Shown: positions 39,007 to 48,009, counted from the stretch's first letter. The stretch is DNA of 64,000 bases from an uncultured Oscillospiraceae bacterium (GCA_910588135.1 CAJUOT010000002.1:29446-93445), one strand, 5' to 3'. Numbers and translations are program-made. Notes: generated from the sequence alone by a model not told the origin.

Positions 39007-39694
39007 GCGTTTCCACGCTCACGCGCAGCTCCCCCCGCCCCACCTCTCCCCGCTCCCACAGCAGGGCCAGCACCTGATCGGCGCAGTCCGGGGGCAGTTC
39101 GATCCCCTCCGCCGCCAGGGAGAGCCCGCCCATTGAGCCGCCCTCATACAGCTCCACACTCCGCCCCCAGCGGCTTCCAACCGGGCCGAAGGCCGCGGTC
39201 ACGTCCGCCCCTGCCGAGGGCGGGCTCACCGGCAGGCCGAACTTCGCCTGGAGATACCGGGCGTAGTCCTCCCCTCCCGGCACGTCGATGAGCAGCCCCC
39301 GCACCAGGGGGCACAGCCGCTCTGCTGCACCCGTAAGCTCGGGGCACAGCCGGGGGGCAGACAGCGCCACCCGGCCCCGGTTGGGCGGCACCCCTTCCGC
39401 TGCCAGCGCCCCCAGGGCCAGCACGTCCCCGCAGGCGCGCAACATGGGCAGGGGGTCTACCGGGCGCAGCAGCGCCAGCCGGTCTGCCCAGGGGAAGTCC
39501 GGCCCCAGGATCACCCGGCCCGCCCCGGCCCAGGCCAGGGCCCGCTCCGCGCGGCGCAGCCGCCGCGCCAGCCGCCAGGGGGCCAGCCCCTCCGGCGCGT
39601 ACACCGTCCAGCGCAGGGCGGGCAGCGGGCCCAGCTCCGCCGCCTGCGCCCGTCCCCTCCCCTTTTCCCGGCTCCACACCAGCTGTCCCACCAT
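38981..39694 (-). CDS. Uncharacterised protein (237 aa)
   Basis: I do not recognise this gene. The start at 39694 has GGGAGGG 5-6 bases upstream; the in-frame 39700 ATG is next to the same site. The protein is Arg/Leu/Ala-rich with an N-terminal WSREKGRGRAQ, a central segment with many Arg (LARRLRRAERALAWAGAGRVI), and a GPVGSRWGRSVELYEGG stretch near the end. There is no membrane segment or signal peptide. The 3' end overlaps the flavoprotein gene tail to tail. The upstream 39695-39926 region carries the degV promoter on the other strand. Confidence 0.65.
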   Translation of the reverse strand: MVGQLVWSREKGRGRAQAAELGPLPALRWTVYAPEGLAPWRLARRLRRAERALAWAGAGRVILGPDFPWADRLALLRPVDPLPMLRACGDVLALGALAAEGVPPNRGRVALSAPRLCPELTGAAERLCPLVRGLLIDVPGGEDYARYLQAKFGLPVSPPSAGADVTAAFGPVGSRWGRSVELYEGGSMGGLSLAAEGIELPPDCADQVLALLWERGEVGRGELRVSVETPRLSDKTR

Positions 39695-39826
39695 GTCCAT
39701 CCCTCCCACTGACACATATGCCCCCGGCCCGCCGGGCATGATGCCGTTCTTGTCACTCCCCGCCCTATCGTCATATTTTTTAACACCCTCCCCAAAAGCG
39801 CCAGAGGAGCTTGTACATTTCCCCGC

Positions 39827-39855
39827 TTGTTTTTCCCCGCCCTGTCTGATATAAT
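39827..39855 (+). promoter_or_regulatory. Promoter of degV
   Basis: TTGTTT (39827-39832), 17-base spacer, TATAAT (39850-39855) with an extended TGA before it. Confidence 0.75.
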
Positions 39856-39926
39856 TGGCGCAGACAAAACCGCTTGACAGCCCTGTAACAGCCCTGCCTG
39901 CCGCTAAGAAAAAGGGAGGTTCCCCG

Positions 39927-40763
39927 ATGTCCATCAAAATCACCGCCACCAGCACCTGCGACCTGCCCGCCGAGCTGCTGGAGCGCTACCAGATCACCAT
40001 GGTCCCCCTGTACGTCTCCTTCGGCGGAAACACCTGCCGGGACGGCGTGGATGCCAGCCCCGAAGACATTTTCCGCCATGTGGAGGGGGGCGGGCAGCTG
40101 CCTTCCACCGCCGCCGTCAATATCGCCGACTACCAGGTGCTGTTCGGCCGGCTCTCCCCCCAGTATGACGCGGTGCTCCATATCACCATTGGCAGCGAGT
40201 TCTCCTGCTGCTATCAAAACGCCCTGGTGGCCGCGGAGGACTACCCCAACGTGTACGTGGTGGACTCCCGCAACCTCACCGTGGGACAGGGCATCCTGGC
40301 CATCGCCGCCGCCGAGGCGGCGGAGCGCGGGGAGAGCATCGAAGCCATTCTCAAGCTGCTGGACAGCCTGACCGGCAAGGTGGACACCACCTTCGTGGTG
40401 GACAAGCTGGACTATCTGGCCAAGGGCGGGCGCTGTTCGTCGGTGGTGGCGCTGGGGGCCAACCTGCTGAAGCTCAAGCCCTGCATCGTGCTCTCCGGCG
40501 GCAGGATGACTGTGGGAAAGAAGTACCGGGGCGCTTTTGACAAGGTGCTCCCCGACTATGTCCGGGACCAGCTGACGGATAAGGATGTGGACCTGGACCG
40601 GGTCTTCGTCGTGCACACCCGATGCGATCCGGCCATCCCTGCCGCCATCTGTGAGCTTGTCCGGGGCTGCGGCTTCCGGGAGGTGTTCACCGCCGTGGCG
40701 GGCTGCACCATCTCCTGCCACTGCGGCCCCAACACTCTGGGCGTCATCTTTTTACGCAAGTAA
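39927..40763 (+). CDS. DegV-family fatty acid-binding protein (FakB-like)
   Basis: The 278-residue two-domain EDD-fold protein has ITATSTCDLPAELL at the N-terminus, a Thr-Ser substrate loop (PSTAAVNIADYQ), and VVDSRNLTVGQG. DegV/FakB proteins present fatty acids to a FakA kinase. The start at 39927 follows GGGAGG. The last eight codons (LGVIFLRK) and the following terminator are repeated three more times behind the gene. Confidence 0.93.
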   Translation: MSIKITATSTCDLPAELLERYQITMVPLYVSFGGNTCRDGVDASPEDIFRHVEGGGQLPSTAAVNIADYQVLFGRLSPQYDAVLHITIGSEFSCCYQNALVAAEDYPNVYVVDSRNLTVGQGILAIAAAEAAERGESIEAILKLLDSLTGKVDTTFVVDKLDYLAKGGRCSSVVALGANLLKLKPCIVLSGGRMTVGKKYRGAFDKVLPDYVRDQLTDKDVDLDRVFVVHTRCDPAIPAAICELVRGCGFREVFTAVAGCTISCHCGPNTLGVIFLRK

Positions 40764-41000
40764 AAGCTCAGCCCCGCCCGCTGGGCGGGGCTGCCGTTCC
40801 GGCCCCATATCTGGGCGTCATTTTCCTGCGCAAATAAAAGCGCATCCCCGCCTGTCGGGCGGGGATGCCGTTCCGGCCCCATATCTGGGCGTCATCTTTC
40901 TGCGCAAATAAAGGCTCAGCTCAGCCCCGCCCAACGGGCGGGGCTGCCGTTCCGGCTCCATGCCTGGGCGCCGTTTTCCGCACAAACAGGGGTTTATCCC
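40737..41000 (+). repeat. Tandem repeat of the degV 3' end plus terminator (about 74-bp period)
   Basis: Units start at 40737, 40811, 40885 and 40964 (the last is partial). Units 1-3 each encode LGVIFLRK and a stop, using different synonymous codons, and each carries a GC hairpin (AGCCCCGCCC/GGGCGGGGCT type in 1 and 3, CATCCCCGCC/GGCGGGGATG type in 2). Spacing is 74, 74 and 79 bases. The fourth unit is diverged and loses its stop. Confidence 0.9.
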
Positions 41001-41004
41001 CGCA

Positions 41005-41041
41005 AAGAACCCCCCGCCGGCGGCGCCGGCGGGGGGTTCTT
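41005..41041. terminator. Bidirectional terminator between degV repeats and the S41 gene
   Basis: A 16-bp stem, AAGAACCCCCCGCCGG with its complement (41005-41020, 41026-41041), with TTATTTT on one side. Confidence 0.9.
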
Positions 41042-41044
41042 ATT

Positions 41045-42226
41045 TTATCCGGCGTTCTGGGCCAGCAGCTCCAGCGCCGCCTGGAGCTGCACGTCTCCCT
41101 CCCCGCCCAGCTCCGCATCCTCCGGCAGGGGCAGCTCCGCGTCGGGAACGATCCCCTCCCCGATGAGGGAATGGCCGCTGCCCGTGCAGTAGGTGGCGGT
41201 GGACAGCCCCGCCCCGCCGCCGTTGATCAGCGGGAAGGTCAGCTGGGAGTACCCCTTTCCGGAGGTCACCTCGCCCACGATGGGCGCGCCCACGCTCTCC
41301 CGCAGCTGGGCCGCCAGCAGCTCCGCCGCCGAGTAGGTGCTGGCGTTCACCAGCGCCGCCATGGGCAGGTCAACACAGTCCGCGTCCGACTGGGTCACCG
41401 ACTGGAAACCCCACCGGGGCTTGTGGGTGAATACCGGGCCCTCCGGCAGCAGGTAATCCAGAATCCTCTCCAGTTCGGTGATGTACCCCCCCGGGTCGTT
41501 GCGCACATCCACGATGAGGCCGGCCGCCCCCTGCTCCAGCAGGGCGTCCACTTCCTGCCGGAAGCTGTCCGCCGAACCGGAGTAGAAGTTGTCCAGCTTG
41601 ACGTATCCAATGTTCCCCTCCAGCATCCGCCCCTTGGCGGAGGAGTTGTGGAGGGTGGCCCGGGTGCAGACCGCCTCCCGGGTGGTTCCGTCCTCCCCCA
41701 GCAGGGTGAGCGACACCTGGGTGCCCGACTCTCCCCGGATGCGCTCCGAGCCCTCCTGGCGGGCCTCCCCGGCAATGGACTGGCCGTCCACCGCGGTGAT
41801 CACGTCCCCGGCCCGGAGCCCTGCTTTCTCCGCCGGGCCCCCCTCCGTGACGGACAGCACCAGCAGCCCCTCCTCCCGGCTGGTGCCGTCCACCGTGACG
41901 CCGATGCCCACATAGCTGTTTGCCCTGCGCTCCAGGGTGGACTGGTAGTCCCCGGCGTTCAGATAGTACGACCAGCGGTCGCCCAGGCCGTCCACAAAGG
42001 CGTCCAGCCCCGCGTCCACCGCCCTGCCCAGGTCGGCTTCCGTGTCCACAAAGGCAAACCGGGCCAGCAGGTAGGTCTGCACCATCGCCATGCCGCCGCG
42101 CCCCAGCAGGGCGCACCACAGCCCCGTGGATAAAACCAGGGTGAACAGCACGGACATCAGGAGCTTTGCCCACACCGGCAGCCGTTTTTTCCTCCTGCCC
42201 GCCACGCGGGCGGCCTGTTCCTCCAT
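41045..42226 (-). CDS. S41-family carboxyl-terminal processing protease (CtpA-like)
   Basis: The 393-residue membrane-anchored serine protease has an N-terminal basic segment and one TM (about 17-37). A PDZ domain includes SYVGIGVTVDG and GLRAGDVITAVDG, and the catalytic part has GNIGYVKL, VDVRNDPGG, the catalytic serine in NASTYSAAELLA and the lysine in VTSGKGYSQ. It acts outside the membrane on C-terminal ends of proteins. GGAGGGGT precedes the ATG at 42226. It lies behind the M23 hydrolase and ftsEX in one unit, the usual clostridial arrangement. Confidence 0.95.
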   Translation of the reverse strand: MEEQAARVAGRRKKRLPVWAKLLMSVLFTLVLSTGLWCALLGRGGMAMVQTYLLARFAFVDTEADLGRAVDAGLDAFVDGLGDRWSYYLNAGDYQSTLERRANSYVGIGVTVDGTSREEGLLVLSVTEGGPAEKAGLRAGDVITAVDGQSIAGEARQEGSERIRGESGTQVSLTLLGEDGTTREAVCTRATLHNSSAKGRMLEGNIGYVKLDNFYSGSADSFRQEVDALLEQGAAGLIVDVRNDPGGYITELERILDYLLPEGPVFTHKPRWGFQSVTQSDADCVDLPMAALVNASTYSAAELLAAQLRESVGAPIVGEVTSGKGYSQLTFPLINGGGAGLSTATYCTGSGHSLIGEGIVPDAELPLPEDAELGGEGDVQLQAALELLAQNAG

Positions 42227-42256
42227 ATTCCATACCCCTCCTTGCAAATGATGAAC

Positions 42257-42284
42257 GGGGGCGCGGGTGTATCCCCGCGCCCCC
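42257..42284 (-). other. Intercistronic hairpin before the S41 gene
   Basis: GGGGGCGCGGG (42257-42267) pairs with CCCGCGCCCCC (42274-42284). It has no T-tract on the minus strand and may act as a weak terminator or stabiliser. Confidence 0.55.
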
Positions 42285-42318
42285 GGGCTTGTAATCCGTA
42301 AAATCCCTTGTTCCGGCG

Positions 42319-43581
42319 TCAACCGCCCTGCACCGTCTGGGTGTAGCCCTCGGACGTATAAGTAAAGGTCATGCCGGGATACAGCTTCAGCGCGCTGTTG
42401 CGCACACCGTTGATCCGCAGCTCAAAGTGGAGGTGATTGCCGGTGCTGCTGCCCGTGGTGCCCACATAACCGATGACCTGGCCTTTTTTCACCGTCTGTC
42501 CCTCCTGGAGCGGCGGGACGCGGCACTGGTGGGCATACAGGGTGGCATACCCGCTGCCGTGGCTGATGATGCAGTAATAGCCGTAAGAGGAGTTCCGGTT
42601 TGTGCCGATGGTGGTGACGATGCCGTCCTGGGCGGCATAGATGGGCGTACCGCTGGGGGCGGGGATATCCACGCCGCTGTGGCTGTGCCAGCGGCCGGTG
42701 ATGGGATGGTTGCGCCCGCCGAACAGGGAGGACAGCTTATACCGGTTGGGCAGGGGCCAGTACCAGTTTCCGCTGGTCATATTCACCCGGTTCTGGGCCT
42801 CCAGCGCGGCCAGCTGGGCGGCGTACTTCCGCTCGGCCTCCTTCAGCTCCTTGTCGACCTTGGCCTCGTCCTCCGCCAGCTGCTTGGCCTCCGCCGCGTA
42901 CTCGCTCTCGGAGGCGGCAATCTGATTGAGCAGCTTCTGGGCCTCCGCCCGCTTCTGCTCCAGCTCCGCCTTGCGCTCCTCCAGCTCCTGCTGGGCCGCC
43001 GCCTGGGCGTCCCGGTCCGCCTGCAGGGCCTCTCGGGCCATGGCCAGCTCCGCCTGGGTGGCGTTCAGCTCGTCAATGATCCGGTTGGAGTAGTCCATGA
43101 TGTCGGTAATCATCATGGCGTAGTCCAGCATATCCGCGAAGCTCTTGGCCTCAAACAGGATGGACAGGTAGTTCACGCCCCCCGTCTCCTCCATCCAGCG
43201 CACCTGCTGGTAGAACTCCTGGTACTGCGCCTCCTCCTGAGCCTCCAGTCCGGCGATCTCCTGTTCCTTTTCGCCGATCTGGGTGTCATACCTGTCCAGC
43301 AGGGCCTGACTGGTACTGATCTCCTGCTCGGTGAGCAGCACCTGGTCCTGGATGATCTGCACCTGCTCCCTGGCCTTGGACAGGTCGCTGCGGATGGAGG
43401 CCAGCTTGGCTTCCGCGTCCTTCTTCTGGGCCTTGATCTCGCTCAGCTCATCCTTGATGTTCTGAATATCGCCCTTGGTCACGTCCGCCTGGGCAAATAC
43501 GCTCAGCACCGGCACCAGCACCGACAGCAGCAGCGCCGCCGCCACCAGAATTACGATGATCCGCTGTGTCTTTTTATTCAT
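42319..43581 (-). CDS. Secreted coiled-coil M23 murein hydrolase activator (EnvC/PcsB-like)
   Basis: The 420-residue protein has a signal peptide (MNKKTQRIIVILVAAALLL, cleavage near residue 31), a long coiled-coil (about 35-270) and a C-terminal M23/LytM domain (about 280-410). The latter has zinc-site motif HSHSGVDIPAP, an HGSGYATLYAH segment and the HLHFEL motif, so all M23 ligands are present and it could be active itself. In many bacteria such proteins are regulated by FtsEX, whose genes are directly upstream in this operon. Confidence 0.95.
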   Translation of the reverse strand: MNKKTQRIIVILVAAALLLSVLVPVLSVFAQADVTKGDIQNIKDELSEIKAQKKDAEAKLASIRSDLSKAREQVQIIQDQVLLTEQEISTSQALLDRYDTQIGEKEQEIAGLEAQEEAQYQEFYQQVRWMEETGGVNYLSILFEAKSFADMLDYAMMITDIMDYSNRIIDELNATQAELAMAREALQADRDAQAAAQQELEERKAELEQKRAEAQKLLNQIAASESEYAAEAKQLAEDEAKVDKELKEAERKYAAQLAALEAQNRVNMTSGNWYWPLPNRYKLSSLFGGRNHPITGRWHSHSGVDIPAPSGTPIYAAQDGIVTTIGTNRNSSYGYYCIISHGSGYATLYAHQCRVPPLQEGQTVKKGQVIGYVGTTGSSTGNHLHFELRINGVRNSALKLYPGMTFTYTSEGYTQTVQGG

Positions 43582-43611
43582 GCCGTCCTCCTTTGTTCCG
43601 CCCGCGGCCCG

Positions 43612-44499
43612 TCAGACCTTCAGGAATTTGCGGATGGCGAAGCTGGAGCCCAGCGCGCCGATGATGGAGCCCGCCGCCAGGAAGGTCGTCAGCACCCGCT
43701 TCCAGATCTGTCCAAACCCCATCAGCGTGAACAGCGCGCCGGCGCCGTTTTCCGCCAGGGCCCTGCTCACCGCGCCATACACCCCCCACTGGAGGAAGAA
43801 CGCCATCAGCGCCCCCATGAGGCCCAGCAGAAGGCCCTCAATGATAAAGGGCCAGCGGACAAAGCCGTCGGTGGCGCCGCACATTTTCATGATGGCGATC
43901 TCCTCCCGGCGGGCAAAGGCGGCGAGCCTGGTGGTGTTGGAGATGATGAACAGGGACACCGCCGCCAGGATGCCAATCAGCACGTAAGCCAAGGCGGTGA
44001 CGGCGTTGCGCACCGCCACAAAGCCCTCCGCCACCTTGCCCGCCGCCTGATAGTTGGCCACCCCGGGCAGGGCCTTCACCGCCTCCACCGTCTCGCTGAA
44101 CCGCTCCAGGTCGATGACGTGGATGGACAGCCGGTCCCGCAGCACCTCGTCGGGCATATTGACGTACAGCCCCTCGCTCTCATGGCCCTTCAGGTAGTCC
44201 GCCTTGGCCTGCTCCCGGGTGATGAACTTGACCTCGCCCACATTGTCCATCTGCTTCACCTGTTCCATGAGGGTTCTGGCCTGCTCCGGGGTGAAATCCT
44301 CGTCGATGTAGGCCAAAAACTCGTTCTCCTCCTCCAGATGGCTGAGCATATCGTCCACGTTTACCGCCAGCAGGGAGAAGGAGCCCATGATGATCAGGCA
44401 GGCCACGATCATGCACACCGCGGCGAAGGACATCAGCCCGTGGGAGAAGATGCTGGTGAAGCCCTCTTTGATGAAATAGCCTAAGTTAAATCGTCTCAT
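43612..44499 (-). CDS. ftsX: Cell division ABC transporter permease FtsX
   Basis: The 295-residue protein has the FtsX topology: N-terminal cytoplasmic part, TM1 (about 22-44), a large extracellular loop (about 45-170) and three more TM segments. The loop should contact the coiled-coil M23 hydrolase encoded next. It overlaps ftsE by ATGA. Confidence 0.96.
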   Translation of the reverse strand: MRRFNLGYFIKEGFTSIFSHGLMSFAAVCMIVACLIIMGSFSLLAVNVDDMLSHLEEENEFLAYIDEDFTPEQARTLMEQVKQMDNVGEVKFITREQAKADYLKGHESEGLYVNMPDEVLRDRLSIHVIDLERFSETVEAVKALPGVANYQAAGKVAEGFVAVRNAVTALAYVLIGILAAVSLFIISNTTRLAAFARREEIAIMKMCGATDGFVRWPFIIEGLLLGLMGALMAFFLQWGVYGAVSRALAENGAGALFTLMGFGQIWKRVLTTFLAAGSIIGALGSSFAIRKFLKV

Positions 44500-45176
44500 G
44501 CTCTGTAGTAGCCTCCCTGACCGTCCCGTATCAGTTCCCCGTCCTTGATGGCCACCACCCGCTTGGAGAAACGGTTGACCAGATCCCGCTCGTGGGTGAC
44601 CACCAGCATGGTGGTGCCCATGGCGTTGATGCGCTCCAGCAGCGTCATGATCTCCAGGGAGCGCCGGGGGTCCAGGTTCCCGGTGGGCTCGTCGGCGATA
44701 ATCATCTTCGGGTTGTTCACCAGCGCCCGGGCGATGGCCACCCGCTGCTGCTCGCCGCCGCTCATCTCGTTGGGGAACGCGTCCCCCTTGTCGTCCAGCC
44801 CCACCAGCTCCAGCACATAGGGGATGCGCTTGCGCATTTCCCGGCCGCTGGCGCCCACGGTGCGCATGGCAAACTCCAGGTTGCCCTGCACCGTCTTTTT
44901 CTCAATGAGCCGGAAGTCCTGGAAAATGACCCCCAGGGTGCGGCGCATATGGGGAATCTGCCAGCGCCGGATGTTGTTCAGATTGTAGCCGTTGACGATC
45001 ACCCGTCCCTGGGAGGCGGTGATCTCCGCCGTCAGCAGCTTGATGATGGTGGACTTGCCCGACCCGGACGGCCCCACCAGAAACGCGAACTCCCCGTCCT
45101 CGATGCGCAGGTTGATCCCCTTCAGGGCCTTGGTTCCGTTGTCGTATTCTTTATGTACGTCGATCAATCGTATCAT
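44496..45176 (-). CDS. ftsE: Cell division ATP-binding protein FtsE
   Basis: The 226-residue ATPase has Walker A GPSGSGKST, signature MSGGEQQRVAIARAL, Walker B MIIADEPTGNLD and H-loop VTHERD. With FtsX it transmits ATP-driven changes to the extracellular M23 hydrolase during division. The start is at 45176, with GGAG about 10 bases upstream; an in-frame ATG at 45191 lacks a ribosome-binding site. A consensus promoter is at 45236-45264. Confidence 0.97.
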   Translation of the reverse strand: MIRLIDVHKEYDNGTKALKGINLRIEDGEFAFLVGPSGSGKSTIIKLLTAEITASQGRVIVNGYNLNNIRRWQIPHMRRTLGVIFQDFRLIEKKTVQGNLEFAMRTVGASGREMRKRIPYVLELVGLDDKGDAFPNEMSGGEQQRVAIARALVNNPKMIIADEPTGNLDPRRSLEIMTLLERINAMGTTMLVVTHERDLVNRFSKRVVAIKDGELIRDGQGGYYRA

Positions 45177-45235
45177 GGCCCACATCTCCATTGTTACCGC
45201 TTTGTAATCTATTTAGGTAGACGGAATCGCTTCCT

Positions 45236-45264
45236 ATTATAGCCGCTGAGCCGCGCCCTGTCAA
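45236..45264 (-). promoter_or_regulatory. Promoter of the ftsEX operon
   Basis: On the minus strand: TTGACA (45259-45264), 17-base spacer, TATAAT (45236-45241), a perfect consensus. Confidence 0.92.
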
Positions 45265-45343
45265 CCGGAACGGCAAACTTCCCAAAAACCACCATAGAAT
45301 TATGTAAACTTTTTGGAAACAAAAAAGTAACAGCCGCGCGCGA

Positions 45344-45370
45344 AGAAAGCCGCCCTTGGGGCGGCTTTCT
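45344..45370 (-). terminator. Terminator of the CdaR-type regulator gene
   Basis: An AGAAAGCCGCCC/GGGCGGCTTTCT stem with a short loop. A T-rich tail is visible only on the plus strand, so it may work weakly. Confidence 0.65.
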
Positions 45371-45387
45371 TTTGTAGCAAAATGCGG

Positions 45388-46479
45388 TCAGGATTCAATC
45401 CCCCGGGAGACCAGATACTTCTTGACCATCAGCGCCACCTTGAAGGTGATGGCGTCGTCGAATTCCCGCAGGTCCAGCCCGGTGAGCTTCTTGATCTTCT
45501 CCAGCCGGTACACCAGGGTGTTGCGGTGCACAAAGAGCTTCCGGGCGGTCTCGGACACGTTCAGGTTGTTCTCAAAAAACTTGTTGATGGTAAACAGGGT
45601 CTCCTGATCCAGCGCGTCGATGGGGTTCTTTTTGAACACCTCGCGCAGGAACATCTCGCACAGGGTGGTGGGCAGCTGGTAGATGAGCCGCCCGATGCCC
45701 AGGTTCTCATAGTTGATGATGGAGCGCTCCGTCTCGAACACCTTGCCCACGTCGATGGCAACCTGGGCCTCCTTGTAGGCCCGGGCCAAATCCCGGATGT
45801 GGCCCACAATGGTGCCGATGCCCACCACGGTCTTGATCCCCAGATCCCGGGTGAGGGCGTCCTGGACGTTCTGGGCTATTTTGTGCAGGTCCCGGGCGTC
45901 CGCGTTCTCCCCCAGCTGCTTCACCAGGGCCACGTCTGTCTCGCTGACCGACAGCACAAAGTCTGCCTGCTTATCCGGATACAGGCCGGAAACCACATCC
46001 GCTGCAAACGCGTCGGGCGTGCCCAGCTGCCGCACCAGGATCACCGCCCTGGGCGTTTCGGACACAAAATGCAGCTCCTTGGCCCGGACGTAGATGTCCC
46101 CCAGCAGGATATTGTCGCACAGGATATTTTTCACAAAGGTGGCCTTGTCGTTCTTCTCCTCATAGTAGGTCTTGGCCCCGTTGAGGGCAATCACCGCCAT
46201 GGAGCAGATGAGCGCGGCCCGCTCGTCCTCCCCGCGCACGAACGCCGCGTAGTCAAATTGGCCGCTCCAGCCGGGCAGCGCTTTGAAGGTGAAGCCTCCG
46301 CTGACCACCTGGGCGTCCTGCTCCGCCGCCAGCAGCGCCGCCGCGTTGCCCCACTTCTCCCCAATACACGCAAGCTCATTGCAGGCCACCACGGTGCCCT
46401 GCCCATCTATGACCCCAACGGCGCGGTCGGAACAGTCCTTCATCTGAAGAACGACGCTCTGAAATACCCTGCTGGACAT
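45388..46479 (-). CDS. PucR/CdaR-family transcriptional regulator
   Basis: The 363-residue regulator has an N-terminal sensor part (about 1-100; VIDGQGTVVACNELA resembles a PAS/GAF-like fold), a central GGDEF-like CdaR region (about 150-290: GIKTVVGIGTIVGHIRDLARAYKEAQVA) and a C-terminal PucR helix-turn-helix (NLNVSETARKLFVHRNTLVYRLEKI). Such proteins activate carbohydrate, amino acid or purine catabolism genes. The target is unknown, as no catabolic gene is adjacent. It has its own promoter. Confidence 0.88.
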   Translation of the reverse strand: MSSRVFQSVVLQMKDCSDRAVGVIDGQGTVVACNELACIGEKWGNAAALLAAEQDAQVVSGGFTFKALPGWSGQFDYAAFVRGEDERAALICSMAVIALNGAKTYYEEKNDKATFVKNILCDNILLGDIYVRAKELHFVSETPRAVILVRQLGTPDAFAADVVSGLYPDKQADFVLSVSETDVALVKQLGENADARDLHKIAQNVQDALTRDLGIKTVVGIGTIVGHIRDLARAYKEAQVAIDVGKVFETERSIINYENLGIGRLIYQLPTTLCEMFLREVFKKNPIDALDQETLFTINKFFENNLNVSETARKLFVHRNTLVYRLEKIKKLTGLDLREFDDAITFKVALMVKKYLVSRGIES

Positions 46480-46554
46480 TGCGCTTTCTCCTTTCTACGC
46501 GGCCAGGAATCCTTTACTCCGCCACTTTTTATGTGATTACACTCGTACTTATCT

Positions 46555-46583
46555 ATTATATAGAGTTTCGTTGCCGATTTCAA
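46555..46583 (-). promoter_or_regulatory. Promoter of the CdaR-type regulator
   Basis: On the minus strand: TTGAAA (46578-46583), 17-base spacer, TATAAT (46555-46560). Confidence 0.8.
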
Positions 46584-46627
46584 TAGTTTTCAAAAAAATT
46601 TTTGTGGAAACTGCCAAAAATTTTGGA

Positions 46628-47332
46628 TCATTGACTGAAAACAACCTCCAGCTCTCTATCGTTCAGCGGCCTCCAGTCCCCTTTTGCCAAGCCCTCGTCC
46701 AAGACCAGCGGGCCGAAGCGCACCCGCTTCAGGTAGGTCACCGGCTTCCCCTGGGAGGCCAGCATCCGCTTGACCTGATGGTATTTCCCCTCCCGGATCG
46801 TGACATACGCCGCCCTCCCGCCGGGCAGGGGCTCCAGCTCCCCCGGCAGGCACGCCGTACCGTCCCCCAGCGTCACCCCCGCCCGGACGGCCTCCACATC
46901 CTCCCCGTCCAGCTCCCCATCCACCTCCACGTAGTACACCTTGTCCACGTGGCTTTTGGGGGCCAGCAGGCGGTGGGCCAGGGGGCCGTCGTTGGTGAGC
47001 AGCAGCAGGCCCTCGGCGTCCTTGTCCAGCCGTCCGGCGGGAAACAGGCCGATGTTTTGATACGCCTCCCCCAGCAGGTCCAGCACTGTGCGCTCTCCCG
47101 GCTCAGACGTGGACGATACCACGCCCGCCGGCTTGTGAAGCATCAGGTATACCGGCTCGGACGGGGGGATGGGAACGCCGTCCACCAGCACCAGGGCGGC
47201 CCCGTCCACCTTGCGCTCCGGCGCGCAGCATGGGACGCCCTCCACACTCACCCGGCCCGCCCGGACGAGCTCCCGGGCCTCCTTCCGGCTCCATTTCCCC
47301 GTGCCGGCCAGCCGTTTGTCCAGCCGCTCCAT
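46628..47332 (-). CDS. RsuA/RluB-type rRNA pseudouridine synthase
   Basis: The 234-residue protein has an N-terminal S4 RNA-binding domain (MERLDKRLAGTGKWSRKEARELVRAGRV) and the pseudouridine synthase domain with catalytic-Asp motif GRLDKDAEGLLLLTNDG (about 99-115). A C-terminal EGKYHQVKRMLASQGKPV is the conserved KxR motif. The RsuA group modifies 16S rRNA, and 16S rRNA is the likely target, though RluB-like 23S action is possible. The start at 47332 follows GGGGGAG. Confidence 0.93.
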   Translation of the reverse strand: MERLDKRLAGTGKWSRKEARELVRAGRVSVEGVPCCAPERKVDGAALVLVDGVPIPPSEPVYLMLHKPAGVVSSTSEPGERTVLDLLGEAYQNIGLFPAGRLDKDAEGLLLLTNDGPLAHRLLAPKSHVDKVYYVEVDGELDGEDVEAVRAGVTLGDGTACLPGELEPLPGGRAAYVTIREGKYHQVKRMLASQGKPVTYLKRVRFGPLVLDEGLAKGDWRPLNDRELEVVFSQ

Positions 47333-47419
47333 CCCGCTCCCCCCATCCTGTCCTATCATATTGACTGCCGCAGTTACATATTCTCTCTTGTCACCATCAT
47401 CACGGGAGGTCGTAGTACC

Positions 47420-47950
47420 ATGTTTATCGTCACAGCACGCATACCAAAGAAACGCCTGCTGTCTGGGGCGGCGGTCCTGTGCTGCTGCGGGCTGACGGCC
47501 GTCGCCCTGGCGCTGGCGCTGGGCGGGAAGGCGGTGTCCGCCTCGGCCGAGGTCAAGCGAATCAAGAGCAATGACGACCGGCTGGCCTACCTGAGCGGCC
47601 TGGGCTGGCAGGTGTCTGAGCAGCCCATCGCCACCGAGGAGCTGCTCATCCCAGAGGAATTTGACGACAGCTACCAGGGTTACCTGAAGCTCCAGGCCGA
47701 CCAGGGCTTTGACCTCACCCAGTACCGGGGCAAGCGGGTGAAGCGGTACACCTATCAGCTCACCAATTACCCCAGCCAGGCTGAGCCGGTGCAGATCGCC
47801 CTGCTGGTCTACAAAAACCGGGTGGTGGGCGGACAGATCCAGTCGTCCTCCGGCAGCTTCCTCCACGGGCTGGCCATGCCGGACGGAAGTGCAGCCAGTC
47901 CGCAGCCCTCCCCCGCCCCGTCCCTTCCGGCCGCCACGAACACCATCTGA
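47420..47950 (+). CDS. DUF4830-type membrane-anchored protein
   Basis: The 176-residue protein has one N-terminal membrane segment or signal (about 14-36) and then the small DUF4830-like domain: DRLAYLSGLGWQVSEQPIATEELLIPEEFDDSYQGYLKLQADQGFDL. The function of the domain is unknown. The C-terminus is a Pro/Ser-rich tail. CGGGAGGT lies 10 bases before the start. Confidence 0.8.
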   Translation: MFIVTARIPKKRLLSGAAVLCCCGLTAVALALALGGKAVSASAEVKRIKSNDDRLAYLSGLGWQVSEQPIATEELLIPEEFDDSYQGYLKLQADQGFDLTQYRGKRVKRYTYQLTNYPSQAEPVQIALLVYKNRVVGGQIQSSSGSFLHGLAMPDGSAASPQPSPAPSLPAATNTI

Positions 47951-48009
47951 CGCCGTCAACGCACCAAAACACGCAAATTATGTCCTTCAGAGGTGCTTTG
48001 ACCATAAAA

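Noticed and set aside
40737..41000. CRISPR array
   Set aside because: The repeats contain coding sequence and terminator hairpins, have no constant spacers and no cas genes are near.
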